Below are positions 12,917-20,961 of a DNA stretch of 22,491 nucleotides, piece after piece. The translations under genes were made by a program, and so were the position numbers. The stretch is from a virus. Below the pieces are notes generated by a model that worked only from the letters and a program-made list of their open reading frames with translations, was not told the DNA's origin and made no database searches. The stretch is taken from positions 1 through 22,491 of IMG/VR virus record IMGVR_UViG_3300044516_000118; one strand, 5' to 3'. Each line of letters starts with the position of its first letter. Positions within the stretch are counted from its first letter, which is position 1.

Positions 12917-13648
12917 TTATTCTCCTTGTTGCTCTTGTTCTATAAGTTTTGTCTTTAAATGTTCGTTAGCCCAATACAATGCATAATAGTCATAGTCAAC
13001 GCTAAAGCGTTTCATATGCTTTACCAGTGCTCCAGTATGGGCGTGTAGTGGTACACCTGCTGCCTTCATACGGCGGAAGAAGATAATATCTTCGCCGACA
13101 AAATGCTCATCTTTACCGTCACCAGTCTCCATAAACATACCCTTACCAGGGTGTGCTTCACGCAGTTTAGGAATAATAGACTTGTGCATTAGGACAAAGC
13201 CAAACCCTGCACAGTCAACCTTGATAACTTGGTTATCAGGTAATGGGTGGTGATAGCGGACTTGAAACTCATCTACATCATCAAACAAGACTGGGAACGG
13301 GCGCATAAGACTGCCCTCGTTCTCCTTAGATATGAAGTAAACACCACTAACTACAGGGCGGTTAACCTTATCGGCTGTCTGCCAGAGTTTATGGATAGCC
13401 TCAAGACTTAGTACTATGTCTGAGTCTACCCATAGTATCCAGTCTGTCTTTAGTTTATCTGCCCAGTAATCAAAGAGTATTTGGCGTTGTCTGCCTATCT
13501 GATTACCCTGCACACGTATGCTAGTAGTAAAGCGCATACCATTGTTAGGACCAGCAATTACTGCTGTCATTAACCCTTCAGTAAACTTACCATCGGTGGT
13601 GCCATTGTCGCACCAACCGATAGCCACTGTCTCTTGCTTTTGTATCAT
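12917..13648 (-). CDS. Glycosyltransferase, GT-A fold
   Basis: A 243-residue protein with an Asp-Ser-Asp motif (DWILWVDSDIVL, Asp75 and Asp77), the metal/nucleotide-sugar binding DxD of GT-A glycosyltransferases. Also seen are GNQIGRQRQILFDYW before it, VDCAGFGFVLMHKSI, and FVGEDIIFFRRMKAAG with the E-D pair expected for the catalytic/acceptor region. The RBS is AGAGGGGACA. It lies in the tail operon and might modify a virion protein, the host wall or a surface glycan; the substrate cannot be told. There is no signal peptide, so it acts in the cytoplasm. Confidence 0.82.
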   Translation of the reverse strand: MIQKQETVAIGWCDNGTTDGKFTEGLMTAVIAGPNNGMRFTTSIRVQGNQIGRQRQILFDYWADKLKTDWILWVDSDIVLSLEAIHKLWQTADKVNRPVVSGVYFISKENEGSLMRPFPVLFDDVDEFQVRYHHPLPDNQVIKVDCAGFGFVLMHKSIIPKLREAHPGKGMFMETGDGKDEHFVGEDIIFFRRMKAAGVPLHAHTGALVKHMKRFSVDYDYYALYWANEHLKTKLIEQEQQGE

Positions 13649-13665
13649 ATTGTCCCCTCTATTTT

Positions 13666-14013
13666 TTAGACTAGTTCTATTTCATCCCAAGATAGTGTTT
13701 CTTCATTCCAAGAATAATGCTTGCCTTCTTCAACTGGCATTGGAGTTGGAGCGTTCCATAGATAAGTTGCCTCATCTTTTGTCCAAGAAGGATATGGCTG
13801 AGGAGCAAAGAAGCCTGTTCCATCCCAGTTGTATCCAATACCAGCATAGTTCTTATGTAAGGCAGTTCCACCATCACGGGAATTGACTCCACCGTGTGTG
13901 TTATAGGAGGTCTGTATCCACTCGCCACCTAGATTTGCCTGACACCACTCTTTAGAATCGGCAACAATAACTTGTGTTACGACTCCGTTTTCAACCTTTG
14001 CATAATGAGCCAT
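13666..14013 (-). CDS. Conserved small phage structural-type protein
   Basis: A 115-residue protein starting MAHYAKVENGVVTQVIVADS, followed by WCQANLGGEWIQTSYNTHGG and YAGIGYNWDGTGFFAPQPYP, and ending in acidic, Trp-containing strands. This MAHYAKVENGVV start is, as I recall, common in aquatic phages, where the genes sit among tail genes and the product is often called a structural or hypothetical protein. It is probably virion-associated. AAAAGGAATAATA precedes the ATG. The exact role is unknown. Confidence 0.68.
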   Translation of the reverse strand: MAHYAKVENGVVTQVIVADSKEWCQANLGGEWIQTSYNTHGGVNSRDGGTALHKNYAGIGYNWDGTGFFAPQPYPSWTKDEATYLWNAPTPMPVEEGKHYSWNEETLSWDEIELV

Positions 14014-14015
14014 TA

Positions 14016-14213
14016 TTATTCCTTTTCTTCTCCGTAGAGAACTGCTGAGTTTAGTAGTTTGACATCACGCTTTGTGACGATTCCGCCCTTTTCATCAAGT
14101 TGATTCTTGGCAGTAGTTTCATCGTCAGCAATGATGTGAACTAACATTGTTACTTCATAACTAAAGCATTGTGTTTTCTTTGTATCTTTTATTTTACTTA
14201 CATTGTCTTTCAT
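14016..14213 (-). CDS. Small unknown late protein
   Basis: A 65-residue protein. The ATG at 14213 is chosen because GAGAGGGACA lies at normal spacing; an upstream ATG at 14237 would overlap the Gly-rich gene. It has YEVTMLVHIIADDETTAKNQ, then LDEKGGIVTKRDVKLL. The strand-helix-strand layout resembles small proteins I have seen next to tail genes in aquatic phages, but the function is unknown. It lies two bases before the next gene. Confidence 0.65.
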   Translation of the reverse strand: MKDNVSKIKDTKKTQCFSYEVTMLVHIIADDETTAKNQLDEKGGIVTKRDVKLLNSAVLYGEEKE

Positions 14214-14226
14214 ATTGTCCCTCTCG

Positions 14227-16842
14227 TTAGATTGCATATCTTACTATTACGATACCACTGCCGCCATTGCCACCAGTTCCATTAGCACCAGTATCTTCAC
14301 CTGATGCACCACCACCGCCTCCACCAGTATTGGCTGTTCCTGCAACTCCATTGACATAAGGTGAGCCGCCTGAACCTCCTGCGCCACCGCCACCTGCACC
14401 GCCAACAGTTACATTTCCGCCACCATAGTTACCGCCACCACCGCCACCTGCGTAAGTTACTGATGAACCTGTAATAGAAACGGCTACACCTGCGCCACCA
14501 TCTCCTTGAGTTCCCGCAGTTCCACCACTACCAGCAAAACCAGCCTGACCAGCACCACCACCGCCACCACCGCATTGAAGTGCGCCACTGGTAGAGCCTG
14601 ACCCACCACCAAATCCTTGATTCGCAGTTCCATTTCCAGGAGTAGTGGTTACACCATCGTATCCGCCACCTCCACCGCCTGAACCAAATGTTCCTGAGTT
14701 AGCATTTGCTTGATACTCACCACCACCGCCACCTTTATTGGAAGTTATGGTAGAAAATACAGAGTCATTACCATTGTTACCATTTGCAAATTGAACTCCT
14801 GCACCACCAGCGCCTACTGTTGCTGTATAAGAAGTTCCTGCTGTTAAAGATAAAGCAGTTTCTAAAGTTCCACCACCACCAGTTGCAGTTACAGTAGAAC
14901 GCAAACCACCAGCACCACCAGCACCACCTCTGTAAGAGCCACCACCAGCACCGCCACCTGCTACAACTAAGTAATCAGCAGTTAAGTCTTGGTAAGGAAC
15001 AAAGGTTCCTGAAGTTGTAAATGTGTGAACCCAGTGAGTTCCAGTATTAGTAATAGTTCCGCCACTTGCTTTGGCTACGGAGTATCTGACAATAACTTTG
15101 CCTGAGCCACCTGAACCGCCTTCGCCATCATTTCTACTACCACCACCGCCACCACCGCCAGTATTTACTGTTCCAGCAGTTGCATTTGAACCAGCCCCTG
15201 AAGTTCCTTTAGAGCCGCTTCCACCGCCACCAGTTCCGCCATTATTAAGAAGTCCAACAGAACCCTGAACTGCTCGCTGACCAGCGCCACCACCGCCAGC
15301 ATAAGTAACAGATGAACCGCTAATTGTTGTTGCAATACCATTACCACCACTACCAGGAGTTGTGCCTACTGCATTACCACCTACCGCACCTGCACCGCCA
15401 CCGCCACCTGCTTCAGAATCTCCATTAGAATTACCGCCATTATTTCCTTGTACTGGGCTCGCAGTTCGAGTACCACCAGTTAGGCTGGCATCACCTCCAG
15501 CACCACCACCTGAACCGCCTGAACCGCCGTTGCCAAAAGTACTACCGTTATATCCATTACCATAACCGCCACCTGTTGAGGTTATAGTTGCAAATACAGA
15601 GTTAGAACCATTAGATGCTAATGGGGTAGTAGATGTTTGCCCTGCGCCACCTGCTCCTATTGTTACTGTATAAGCCTGAGCAGTTAAAGATAAAACAGAT
15701 TCTAAACTTCCGCCGCCTCCAGTTGCGGTAACTGTTGAACGCAAACCTCCTGCGCCACCGCCACCGCCATTATTTCTACCACCGCCGCCTCCACCTGCAA
15801 CTACTAAGTAGTCAGCATATAAGGCTTGAGTTGGAGTAAATGTTCCAGAAGAATTAAATGTGTGAATAAAATAATAGTTGTCAAAAACAATATCTCCACC
15901 AGTTGCTAATGCAGTACCAGTATAGAAATTACCTGATGAATTAAAGGTATGGATTGTGTTACCACCTGATGCGGTTACAGTTCCGCCGTAGGCTTTTTGT
16001 GTTGTGCCTGAGTAACGGGCTATGACTACGCCTGAGCCGCCTGCGCCACCGACAAGAGCACTACCGTCCCAACCACCACCACCACCGCCACCGCCTGTGT
16101 TTGCAGTACCAGCGCCACCTGTCGTGCCTGTCGCACCTCTACCTGTACCACCGCCACCTGAACCACCTGCATTATTCGTGCCACTGCCGCCATTTACGCT
16201 GTCAAACCCACCGCCACCGCCACCTGCATAAGTTACAGATGAACCTGTAATTGCAACTGCTACTCCGTTACCACCAACAGCACCACCAGGAGTAGAACCA
16301 CCTGTTCCTGCTACTCCAGCACCACCACCACCACCGCCGTTGAAAGGCGCGACACCTGTATTTCCTGCTCCAGCAAATCCTTGATTAGCAGTACCAGCAC
16401 CACCAGTTCCAGATGGAGAATATCCACCGCCTGCCGCACCGCCACCTGAACCGCCAGTTCTACCATTTTTAACAACACCACTATCAGTACCACCACCACC
16501 ACCACCAGTTGATGTAATAGTAGAAAATACAGAGTTATTACCATCTCCCCCTGCTGTTGTTGTCGTACTAGCAACACCACCAGCACCTACAGTGACTGTA
16601 TAATTTGTGTTTAATGACAAAGTTAAAGCCGATTCTAAAGAACCACCTCCACCAGTAGCAGTTACGGTAGAACGAAGTCCACCTGCTCCACCACCACCAC
16701 CTTTTGCGCCGCCTCCGCCGCCGCCAGCAACAACAAGGTAGTCAACTGTAAGGGTTGGGGTAATATTACCAGCCACCATACTGCCGTAAATAATTCTGCC
16801 ATCTAATATAGAATTATTAGATAATTTATAGACAGGAGTCAT
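14227..16842 (-). CDS. Glycine-rich tail/adhesin protein with three repeated domains
   Basis: An 871-residue protein with an N-terminal non-repetitive part (residues 1-32) and three large repeats starting near residues 33, 342 and 622. Each begins with DYLVVAGGG followed by Gly runs, GAGGLRSTVTATGGGGSLE, a strand block (YTVTVGAGG), long Gly/Ser segments, SSVTYAGGGG, and ends with SG.VI.RY. This matches the glycine-rich domain found in phage tail fibres and adhesins. Such sequences are thought to form poly-glycine-type folds that display host-binding loops. The domain count and the variable Gly/Asn-rich insertions suggest receptor binding. It lies next to the repeat fibre and the glycosyltransferase. 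Confidence 0.8.
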   Translation of the reverse strand: MTPVYKLSNNSILDGRIIYGSMVAGNITPTLTVDYLVVAGGGGGGAKGGGGGAGGLRSTVTATGGGGSLESALTLSLNTNYTVTVGAGGVASTTTTAGGDGNNSVFSTITSTGGGGGGTDSGVVKNGRTGGSGGGAAGGGYSPSGTGGAGTANQGFAGAGNTGVAPFNGGGGGGAGVAGTGGSTPGGAVGGNGVAVAITGSSVTYAGGGGGGFDSVNGGSGTNNAGGSGGGGTGRGATGTTGGAGTANTGGGGGGGGWDGSALVGGAGGSGVVIARYSGTTQKAYGGTVTASGGNTIHTFNSSGNFYTGTALATGGDIVFDNYYFIHTFNSSGTFTPTQALYADYLVVAGGGGGGRNNGGGGGAGGLRSTVTATGGGGSLESVLSLTAQAYTVTIGAGGAGQTSTTPLASNGSNSVFATITSTGGGYGNGYNGSTFGNGGSGGSGGGAGGDASLTGGTRTASPVQGNNGGNSNGDSEAGGGGGAGAVGGNAVGTTPGSGGNGIATTISGSSVTYAGGGGAGQRAVQGSVGLLNNGGTGGGGSGSKGTSGAGSNATAGTVNTGGGGGGGSRNDGEGGSGGSGKVIVRYSVAKASGGTITNTGTHWVHTFTTSGTFVPYQDLTADYLVVAGGGAGGGSYRGGAGGAGGLRSTVTATGGGGTLETALSLTAGTSYTATVGAGGAGVQFANGNNGNDSVFSTITSNKGGGGGEYQANANSGTFGSGGGGGGYDGVTTTPGNGTANQGFGGGSGSTSGALQCGGGGGGAGQAGFAGSGGTAGTQGDGGAGVAVSITGSSVTYAGGGGGGNYGGGNVTVGGAGGGGAGGSGGSPYVNGVAGTANTGGGGGGASGEDTGANGTGGNGGSGIVIVRYAI

Positions 16843-17156
16843 TAAGAAATCTCCACTCCTGAGATATGAAAGTTTACGCCAGTAGTAGATGCAAGTCCAG
16901 CAATTGTAGTAGCAGGACTTGTTGGTGGGATAACCTGCTTCATATCAATTACTGTAGTGTCAAAAGCACCAACATTTACTGATGATGCAGCAGTTACTCC
17001 AGCAATGGTTAATGTAAAGTTAGCCAGGCTGCTAGTAGTATTAGTCACCAACATATTGGTGATTACTGTAGTAGTTGTAGTATTAGGTTGTGTGTATAGG
17101 GTTGTGCTTGTTGTTGCTGCTGCTGTTCTAGCCAGCGTTTTAGATGTTACAGCCAT
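16842..17156 (-). CDS. Small beta-rich tail-associated protein
   Basis: A 104-residue, Thr/Ala/Val-rich protein: LYTQPNTTTTTVITNMLVTN, then NFTLTIAGVTAASSVNVGAF. It lacks charged clusters and looks like one immunoglobulin-like or jelly-roll-type beta domain. It overlaps the glycine-rich protein gene by one base (TAATG), so the two products are probably made together and may assemble together. Small beta proteins like this are often fibre- or tail-attached in phages; the function here is inference. Confidence 0.6.
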   Translation of the reverse strand: MAVTSKTLARTAAATTSTTLYTQPNTTTTTVITNMLVTNTTSSLANFTLTIAGVTAASSVNVGAFDTTVIDMKQVIPPTSPATTIAGLASTTGVNFHISGVEIS

Positions 17157-17173
17157 TAGTTACTGTACCTTTC

Positions 17174-18949
17174 TTAGAGTGCGCCCATTACAACAAGTAC
17201 TGGGTCGGTTCCTGCATCAATAGTAGCACTGCCTCCAAGGGAAACAGGAGTACCATTGAGTGTAATGCTTGAATTAGTTAAAGATGCATTACCAATATTA
17301 GATAAAGTGTTATTTGCTCCGCTAATTGTTTTGTTTGTAAAAGTTTGAGTTCCACTAGTAGTTGCTACAGTTGAGTCAATAGATACTGCAGGAATTGGAC
17401 CAGTGCTACTTGCTACTGTAATTCCTGTGCCAGCAGATACTGCTGTAATATCTCCTTGGTCATTAGCAATCCAGGCAAGACCTGTTGTGGTTGCAGAGTC
17501 AACAGCCAAGATATATCCATTGGTTGAGGCAACTGTTAAGACAGATGGAGTAGATGCTCCGCTTGCTGAGATAAGGGAACCTTTAGCGGTAAGAATTGCT
17601 TTGTCAATAAAGGCTGATGTATCAGGGGCTACTAAGTCCCAGGCTGCACCGTCATAGACTTTCATTGCTCCAACTACTGTGTTGAAGTACAACGCACCAG
17701 TTAATAGTGCTCCACCATCATTATCTAAAGTAGGGTCAGATGACTTGCTGCCTAGATATCTATCATCAAACTGGTCATAACTAGCAGCAGCAGAAGTTGC
17801 TGATGTGGCTGCTGCGGTAGCAGATGCTGCTGCAGATGTAGCGCTAGTTGCTGCAGCCGTTACTGAGGCTGCTGCCGAAGTTGCAGATGTAGCAGCAGCA
17901 CTGGCTGATGTAGCCGATGATGTAGCACTTGTCTGAGCAGATGAGGCTGAAGTAGCAGCCGAAGAAGCAGAAGTTGCTGCTGCGCTAGCCGATGTAGCAG
18001 ATGAGGTAGCACTAGTAGCCGCTGCCGTGGCAGAAGCCGCTGCAGAAGTAGCCGAGGTGGCTGCGCTAGTAGCACTTGTCGCTGCTGCTGAGGCACTTGA
18101 TGCCGAGGCTGTGGCGCTATTAGAGGCACTTGTAGCACTGGTAGCAGCAGAAGCAGCACTTGTAGCAGCCGATGCTGCTGAAGTGGCTGCAGCCGTTGCT
18201 GACCCTAGAATGCTATCTACATAATCCTTCGGCGTAGCCGAGGAGGCAACCATACCTGCGCTAGATAGACCAGTGATGACAGGGCTACCAGAGATGGTAG
18301 GGCTGGTCAGGGTCTTATTAGTCAGGGTCTGGGTAGCATCAACAATGACTACCGTACCTGTGGTATTAGGTAGGGTGATTGTATTGTCCTGAGTAGGGTC
18401 AACTACAGTCAGGATAGTCTCGTAAGCATCAGCCGTAGCACCCTCAAAAGATATGCTTGCAGCAGCAAGCGGAGTACCAGTAAAGGTAGGGTTAGAAATT
18501 GTAGGGCTGGTAAGAGTCTTGGCAGTAAGGGTCTGTGTCTTGTCTGTACCTACTACATCACCTTCGCCAGATGCAATGCCGTGCATTGACTGGGCATTAC
18601 CTGCGCCATCATTATAAGAGGCAGCAGCCTGGGTATGTAGGTTGGCATCACGGAAGTCTCTACCGATAGCCATATGTCTTACTACGGCACCTGCTGAGTG
18701 TGACTGTGCAGATGAACCATCAATGGCTCGGGTGATTGTAAATGTATTGGTAGATACCGCCGTAGCATCTACGATTTCTTCAAGAGCAGTATCAACATCT
18801 ATAACTAAAGTATATGTTCTGCCTGCGGGGATTGTTACACCACCAAGCAAGGCTGTGCCTGATACTACTGTCATAGTAGCAGCACCTGCGGTAATAGCAC
18901 TAGTCAGTGTTGACTGTTGGCTACGGGACGAGTATTGACGTGTTGGCAT
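17174..18949 (-). CDS. Tail fibre with Ala/Ser/Thr repeat region
   Basis: A 591-residue protein. Residues 1-100 form a beta domain like those at the base of fibres. At 130-220 there are TLTAKTLTSPTIS and TLTNKTLTSPTISGSP repeats. About residues 250-395 are almost only A, S and T in seven-residue rhythm (SAAATSA), a likely long trimeric helix or coil. After that comes SYDQFDDRYLGSKSSDP, ALYFNTVVGAMKVYDGAAWD and another beta region with TFTNKTIS. These blocks are typical of tail fibres of aquatic phages. It is likely the host-contact fibre or its shaft. AGGAA precedes the ATG. Confidence 0.8.
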   Translation of the reverse strand: MPTRQYSSRSQQSTLTSAITAGAATMTVVSGTALLGGVTIPAGRTYTLVIDVDTALEEIVDATAVSTNTFTITRAIDGSSAQSHSAGAVVRHMAIGRDFRDANLHTQAAASYNDGAGNAQSMHGIASGEGDVVGTDKTQTLTAKTLTSPTISNPTFTGTPLAAASISFEGATADAYETILTVVDPTQDNTITLPNTTGTVVIVDATQTLTNKTLTSPTISGSPVITGLSSAGMVASSATPKDYVDSILGSATAAATSAASAATSAASAATSATSASNSATASASSASAAATSATSAATSATSAAASATAAATSATSSATSASAAATSASSAATSASSAQTSATSSATSASAAATSATSAAASVTAAATSATSAAASATAAATSATSAAASYDQFDDRYLGSKSSDPTLDNDGGALLTGALYFNTVVGAMKVYDGAAWDLVAPDTSAFIDKAILTAKGSLISASGASTPSVLTVASTNGYILAVDSATTTGLAWIANDQGDITAVSAGTGITVASSTGPIPAVSIDSTVATTSGTQTFTNKTISGANNTLSNIGNASLTNSSITLNGTPVSLGGSATIDAGTDPVLVVMGAL

Positions 18950-18957
18950 TTATGTTC

Positions 18958-19890
18958 CTATCGGGCGCTGTAATGAAGTCGTGGGGGATATTGAGTCTGT
19001 TGCTTTAATCTTTCCTCGTTAAGGCGTTGAGTATAAAGAGCAAACAACTGACGCACTGCATTATTGCTAGCGCCAAATGGGCGCTTAGAATCAATCTCAT
19101 CAGCCTGTGGGCTGTATTGAGCAGCACGGGCTGGGTCTAGATATTGTAGTAATCTGTAAGAAGCACCAAGAATTACCACATCTTTTACAGTTTCAGATAG
19201 TCCAGTCTGTATAGAGAAATCCTGATTAGTAGCAGTAAATGGAGTTGGATGGGTAGCATACATAACCTTAACGGTTCTACCAGCAATAATTACATCACCA
19301 ATAGTTACAGTCTGGCTACCACTACCAGTCCAAGTCCCTGGAGTAGCATCTGCGAACGGGTCAAAGTCATAACGCTTAACGCGTATCCATTCTTTAGTAG
19401 GTCCTATGTCCTGCCAAGAAATAGCAAGTATGTTTTCTATATTTAAATTATTAAAATTATATGTAGTAATGGCTGCGTTGTATGTAAATGTAGTCTGTTT
19501 AGCAGCATATATGCTGGCGCCTACGGCTTCAATAGTATCGTTAATAGCCTTCTTAATACTGTATCTTGGGAAGATAGGGCTAACAGTTACCTGGGTATCT
19601 ACGGCAGCAGTAGCAGCAGTAGTTCCAAGATAGCCACGCCCGTAAGGAGCGATGGTAGCAGTGTTAGCAACACGGTCTACGCTATCTATCCATAGTAATT
19701 CATCGTTAATCTCAATAACACCTTTGCCAAAATCAGCAGTTGAGCCAAGGCTTAGCACTGTAGGAGATGAACTAGGTGATGTTAATGTAGTAACAGCAGC
19801 AGTTAAATGTGTGCTTCTATCCTGTTGGAAGGTATATCCAGATAGATTAATCTTAACTTCATCTATCATCTCGGCTAATGTGACTGTCAT
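18958..19890 (-). CDS. Head-tail connector / neck-like structural protein
   Basis: A 310-residue protein: MTVTLAEMIDEVKINLSGYT, a strand region with VIEINDELLWIDSVDR, TIAPYGRGYLGTTAA, then FPRYSIKKAINDTIEAVGAS and beta-type segments. The C-terminal helix region has DVVILGASYRLLQYLDPARA and ends in a Gln/Arg-rich tail. I recall similar proteins in actinophages between capsid and tail genes, where they are described as structural or connector. It may be the adaptor or tail-tubular-A-like part joining the portal to the nozzle. The start overlaps the previous stop (ATGA). Confidence 0.6.
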   Translation of the reverse strand: MTVTLAEMIDEVKINLSGYTFQQDRSTHLTAAVTTLTSPSSSPTVLSLGSTADFGKGVIEINDELLWIDSVDRVANTATIAPYGRGYLGTTAATAAVDTQVTVSPIFPRYSIKKAINDTIEAVGASIYAAKQTTFTYNAAITTYNFNNLNIENILAISWQDIGPTKEWIRVKRYDFDPFADATPGTWTGSGSQTVTIGDVIIAGRTVKVMYATHPTPFTATNQDFSIQTGLSETVKDVVILGASYRLLQYLDPARAAQYSPQADEIDSKRPFGASNNAVRQLFALYTQRLNEERLKQQTQYPPRLHYSAR

Positions 19891-20162
19891 ACGTCAATAC
19901 TCCTTAACGCTGCTAGAGGTGAAAGGTTAGTAGTGCTAGCAAGTTCATTGCAGATACCTCCCAATGCCTTAAAATCTTTAGGCTGACGGGTTGCATCTGC
20001 CTCTAGATTAAGGGCGCCTATAAGCGCCTTACCTGATGTACTTGCTAGTGAGTTTGCCGCAGCAGTAGCAGTCAGATATGAAGTCAATACTGGATATGTC
20101 CCACTATTTGCTAAGCGATTTAGTTCGCTTGTAAATGTACTACCTGCTGTGCCTGTTGCCAT
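19887..20162 (-). CDS. Small Ala/Thr-rich structural-region protein
   Basis: A 91-residue protein without cysteine clusters or membrane segments: TGTAGSTFTSELNRLANSGT, YLTATAAANSLASTSGKAL, then ICNELASTTNLSPLAALRSI. It looks helical. It starts at the stop of the preceding Lys-rich gene (TAATG) and its stop overlaps the start of the connector gene (ATGA), so all three are probably translated together. I believe similar small proteins occur beside neck genes in other phages, but no function is known. Confidence 0.65.
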   Translation of the reverse strand: MATGTAGSTFTSELNRLANSGTYPVLTSYLTATAAANSLASTSGKALIGALNLEADATRQPKDFKALGGICNELASTTNLSPLAALRSIDV

Positions 20163-20398
20163 TATCTATACCTTGCCGTTTTCTTTGCGATTGACTTGGG
20201 TTGTTTAACAAACTGTTTACCTTTTTTCTTGCCTGCTGCTTTAGCCTTATTAGTTGCAGCCTTCTCGGCTGGTGTCAGGTTAGCCCAGGCTGCCTCTGGT
20301 AGGTATCTCTTCTTGCCTTTAGATGGTTTGCCATCAGAAGTCTTCCACTTCTGACCAGTCCACTTCTTTAAAGACTGTTGAGATTTAGCCAGTGCCAT
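20162..20398 (-). CDS. Basic protein with a conserved YLP..AW...L/KTARYR pattern
   Basis: A 78-residue Lys-rich protein. It contains SLKKWTGQKWKTSDGKPS, KRYLPEAAWANLTPAEKAAT, then GKQFVKQPKSIAKKTARYR. I recall this pattern from DUF5872-type proteins of phages and large viruses, in which it can be joined in one chain with a GQWSARKAQLLA..Y...GGGY segment, as in the neighbour at 20398-20592. Here the two are separate but overlapping genes. It is probably a nucleic-acid-binding or virion protein; no function is established. The family name is recalled, not searched. Confidence 0.65.
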   Translation of the reverse strand: MALAKSQQSLKKWTGQKWKTSDGKPSKGKKRYLPEAAWANLTPAEKAATNKAKAAGKKKGKQFVKQPKSIAKKTARYR

Positions 20399-20592
20399 TA
20401 CTTGTAGCCTCCGCCTGCCTTCTTATACTGAACTGCTAGTAATTGTGCCTTACGTGCAGACCATTGCCCAGGGTTTCCACCCTTGGAGCCTGCTTTAATT
20501 TTATTGAATAGTGCTTTACGCATACCAGGCTTAGTGTAGTTGCCAGCCTCATTGACTTTAGACTTAGGTTTTGCTTTGGCTTTCTTTTTCAT
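20398..20592 (-). CDS. Small Lys-rich protein with GQWSARKAQLLA motif
   Basis: A 64-residue protein with 16 lysines and 2 arginines. It starts MKKKAKAKPKSKVNEAGNYT and has IKAGSKGGNPGQWSARKAQL, ending in AVQYKKAGGGYK. The GQWSARKAQLLA core is conserved in phages, as I recall. The RBS is only a purine run (AGAAGAAAAA). It is the first gene behind the terminator at 20611-20643, with no room for a promoter in between, so its transcription depends on read-through. The charge suggests DNA contact, perhaps in the capsid. Confidence 0.65.
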   Translation of the reverse strand: MKKKAKAKPKSKVNEAGNYTKPGMRKALFNKIKAGSKGGNPGQWSARKAQLLAVQYKKAGGGYK

Positions 20593-20610
20593 TTTTTCTT
20601 CTATTCTAAT

Positions 20611-20643
20611 AAAAAAACCAGGTCTATTGTTTAATAAACCTGG
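20611..20643 (-). terminator. Intrinsic terminator inside the late operon
   Basis: On the minus strand CCAGGTTTATT (20643-20633) pairs with AATAGACCTGG (20628-20618) over 11 positions with one G:U pair and a four-base loop (AAAC). It is followed directly by seven T (20617-20611). This is a textbook intrinsic terminator placed after the capsid and basic-protein genes and 19 bases before the next start. It should lower transcription of the tail and lysis genes relative to the capsid genes. Confidence 0.88.
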
Positions 20644-20661
20644 CTTTATTTAATTAACAAA

Positions 20662-20961
20662 TTATCTCGAACGAGAAGTTCCACCGCCACCAAACTTTGG
20701 TGTTTTCTCTCGTCTTAAACTTGGCTTTTGAATACGAGAATCAGAAGCCTTTCCCTTCGATGCAGCAAGACGTCTTGCTCCATACATACGCTTTACGCCT
20801 TCTACAAACTGAGCATTTGAAGAAGTGCCAGCCTTCTTAATAGCGGCTGTCATTCCCATATCTTTAATCTTAGCAATGGTATTTTCAGAAACTTTAATCT
20901 TTGCAGCCTTAGGTTTCTTACTTCCACCGCCATCAATCTTACTTCCCATATATCTTGCCAT
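20662..20961 (-). CDS. Small basic protein with MGM..A and EGV+RMYGARR motifs
   Basis: A 99-residue protein from the ATG at 20961, which overlaps the preceding stop (TAATG); an ATG at 20967 is also in frame and equally well placed for AAGG. It is Lys/Arg-rich at both ends, with a central NTIAKIKDMGMTAAIKKAG and FVEGVKRMYGARRLAAS. It ends in KFGGGGTSRSR. I recall this central block from phages of aquatic bacteria. It is probably virion-associated or DNA-binding, with unknown function. It is the last gene before the internal terminator. Confidence 0.65.
   Translation of the reverse strand: MARYMGSKIDGGGSKKPKAAKIKVSENTIAKIKDMGMTAAIKKAGTSSNAQFVEGVKRMYGARRLAASKGKASDSRIQKPSLRREKTPKFGGGGTSRSR

Noticed and set aside
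15071-16231. Proline-rich open frames on the + strand opposite the glycine-rich gene
   Set aside because: They are the reverse reading of GGN glycine codons and have no RBS. They lie opposite a well-supported gene.
17774-18200. CRISPR-like repeat array
   Set aside because: The repeats are short, imperfect and continuous in the coding frame of the fibre. There are no unique spacers and no cas genes.
17860-18224. Long frames rich in Leu/Gln (minus) or Ala/Val/Glu (plus) in the fibre repeat
   Set aside because: They arise because the Ala/Ser/Thr codon repeats keep other frames open. They have no RBS and no sensible composition.
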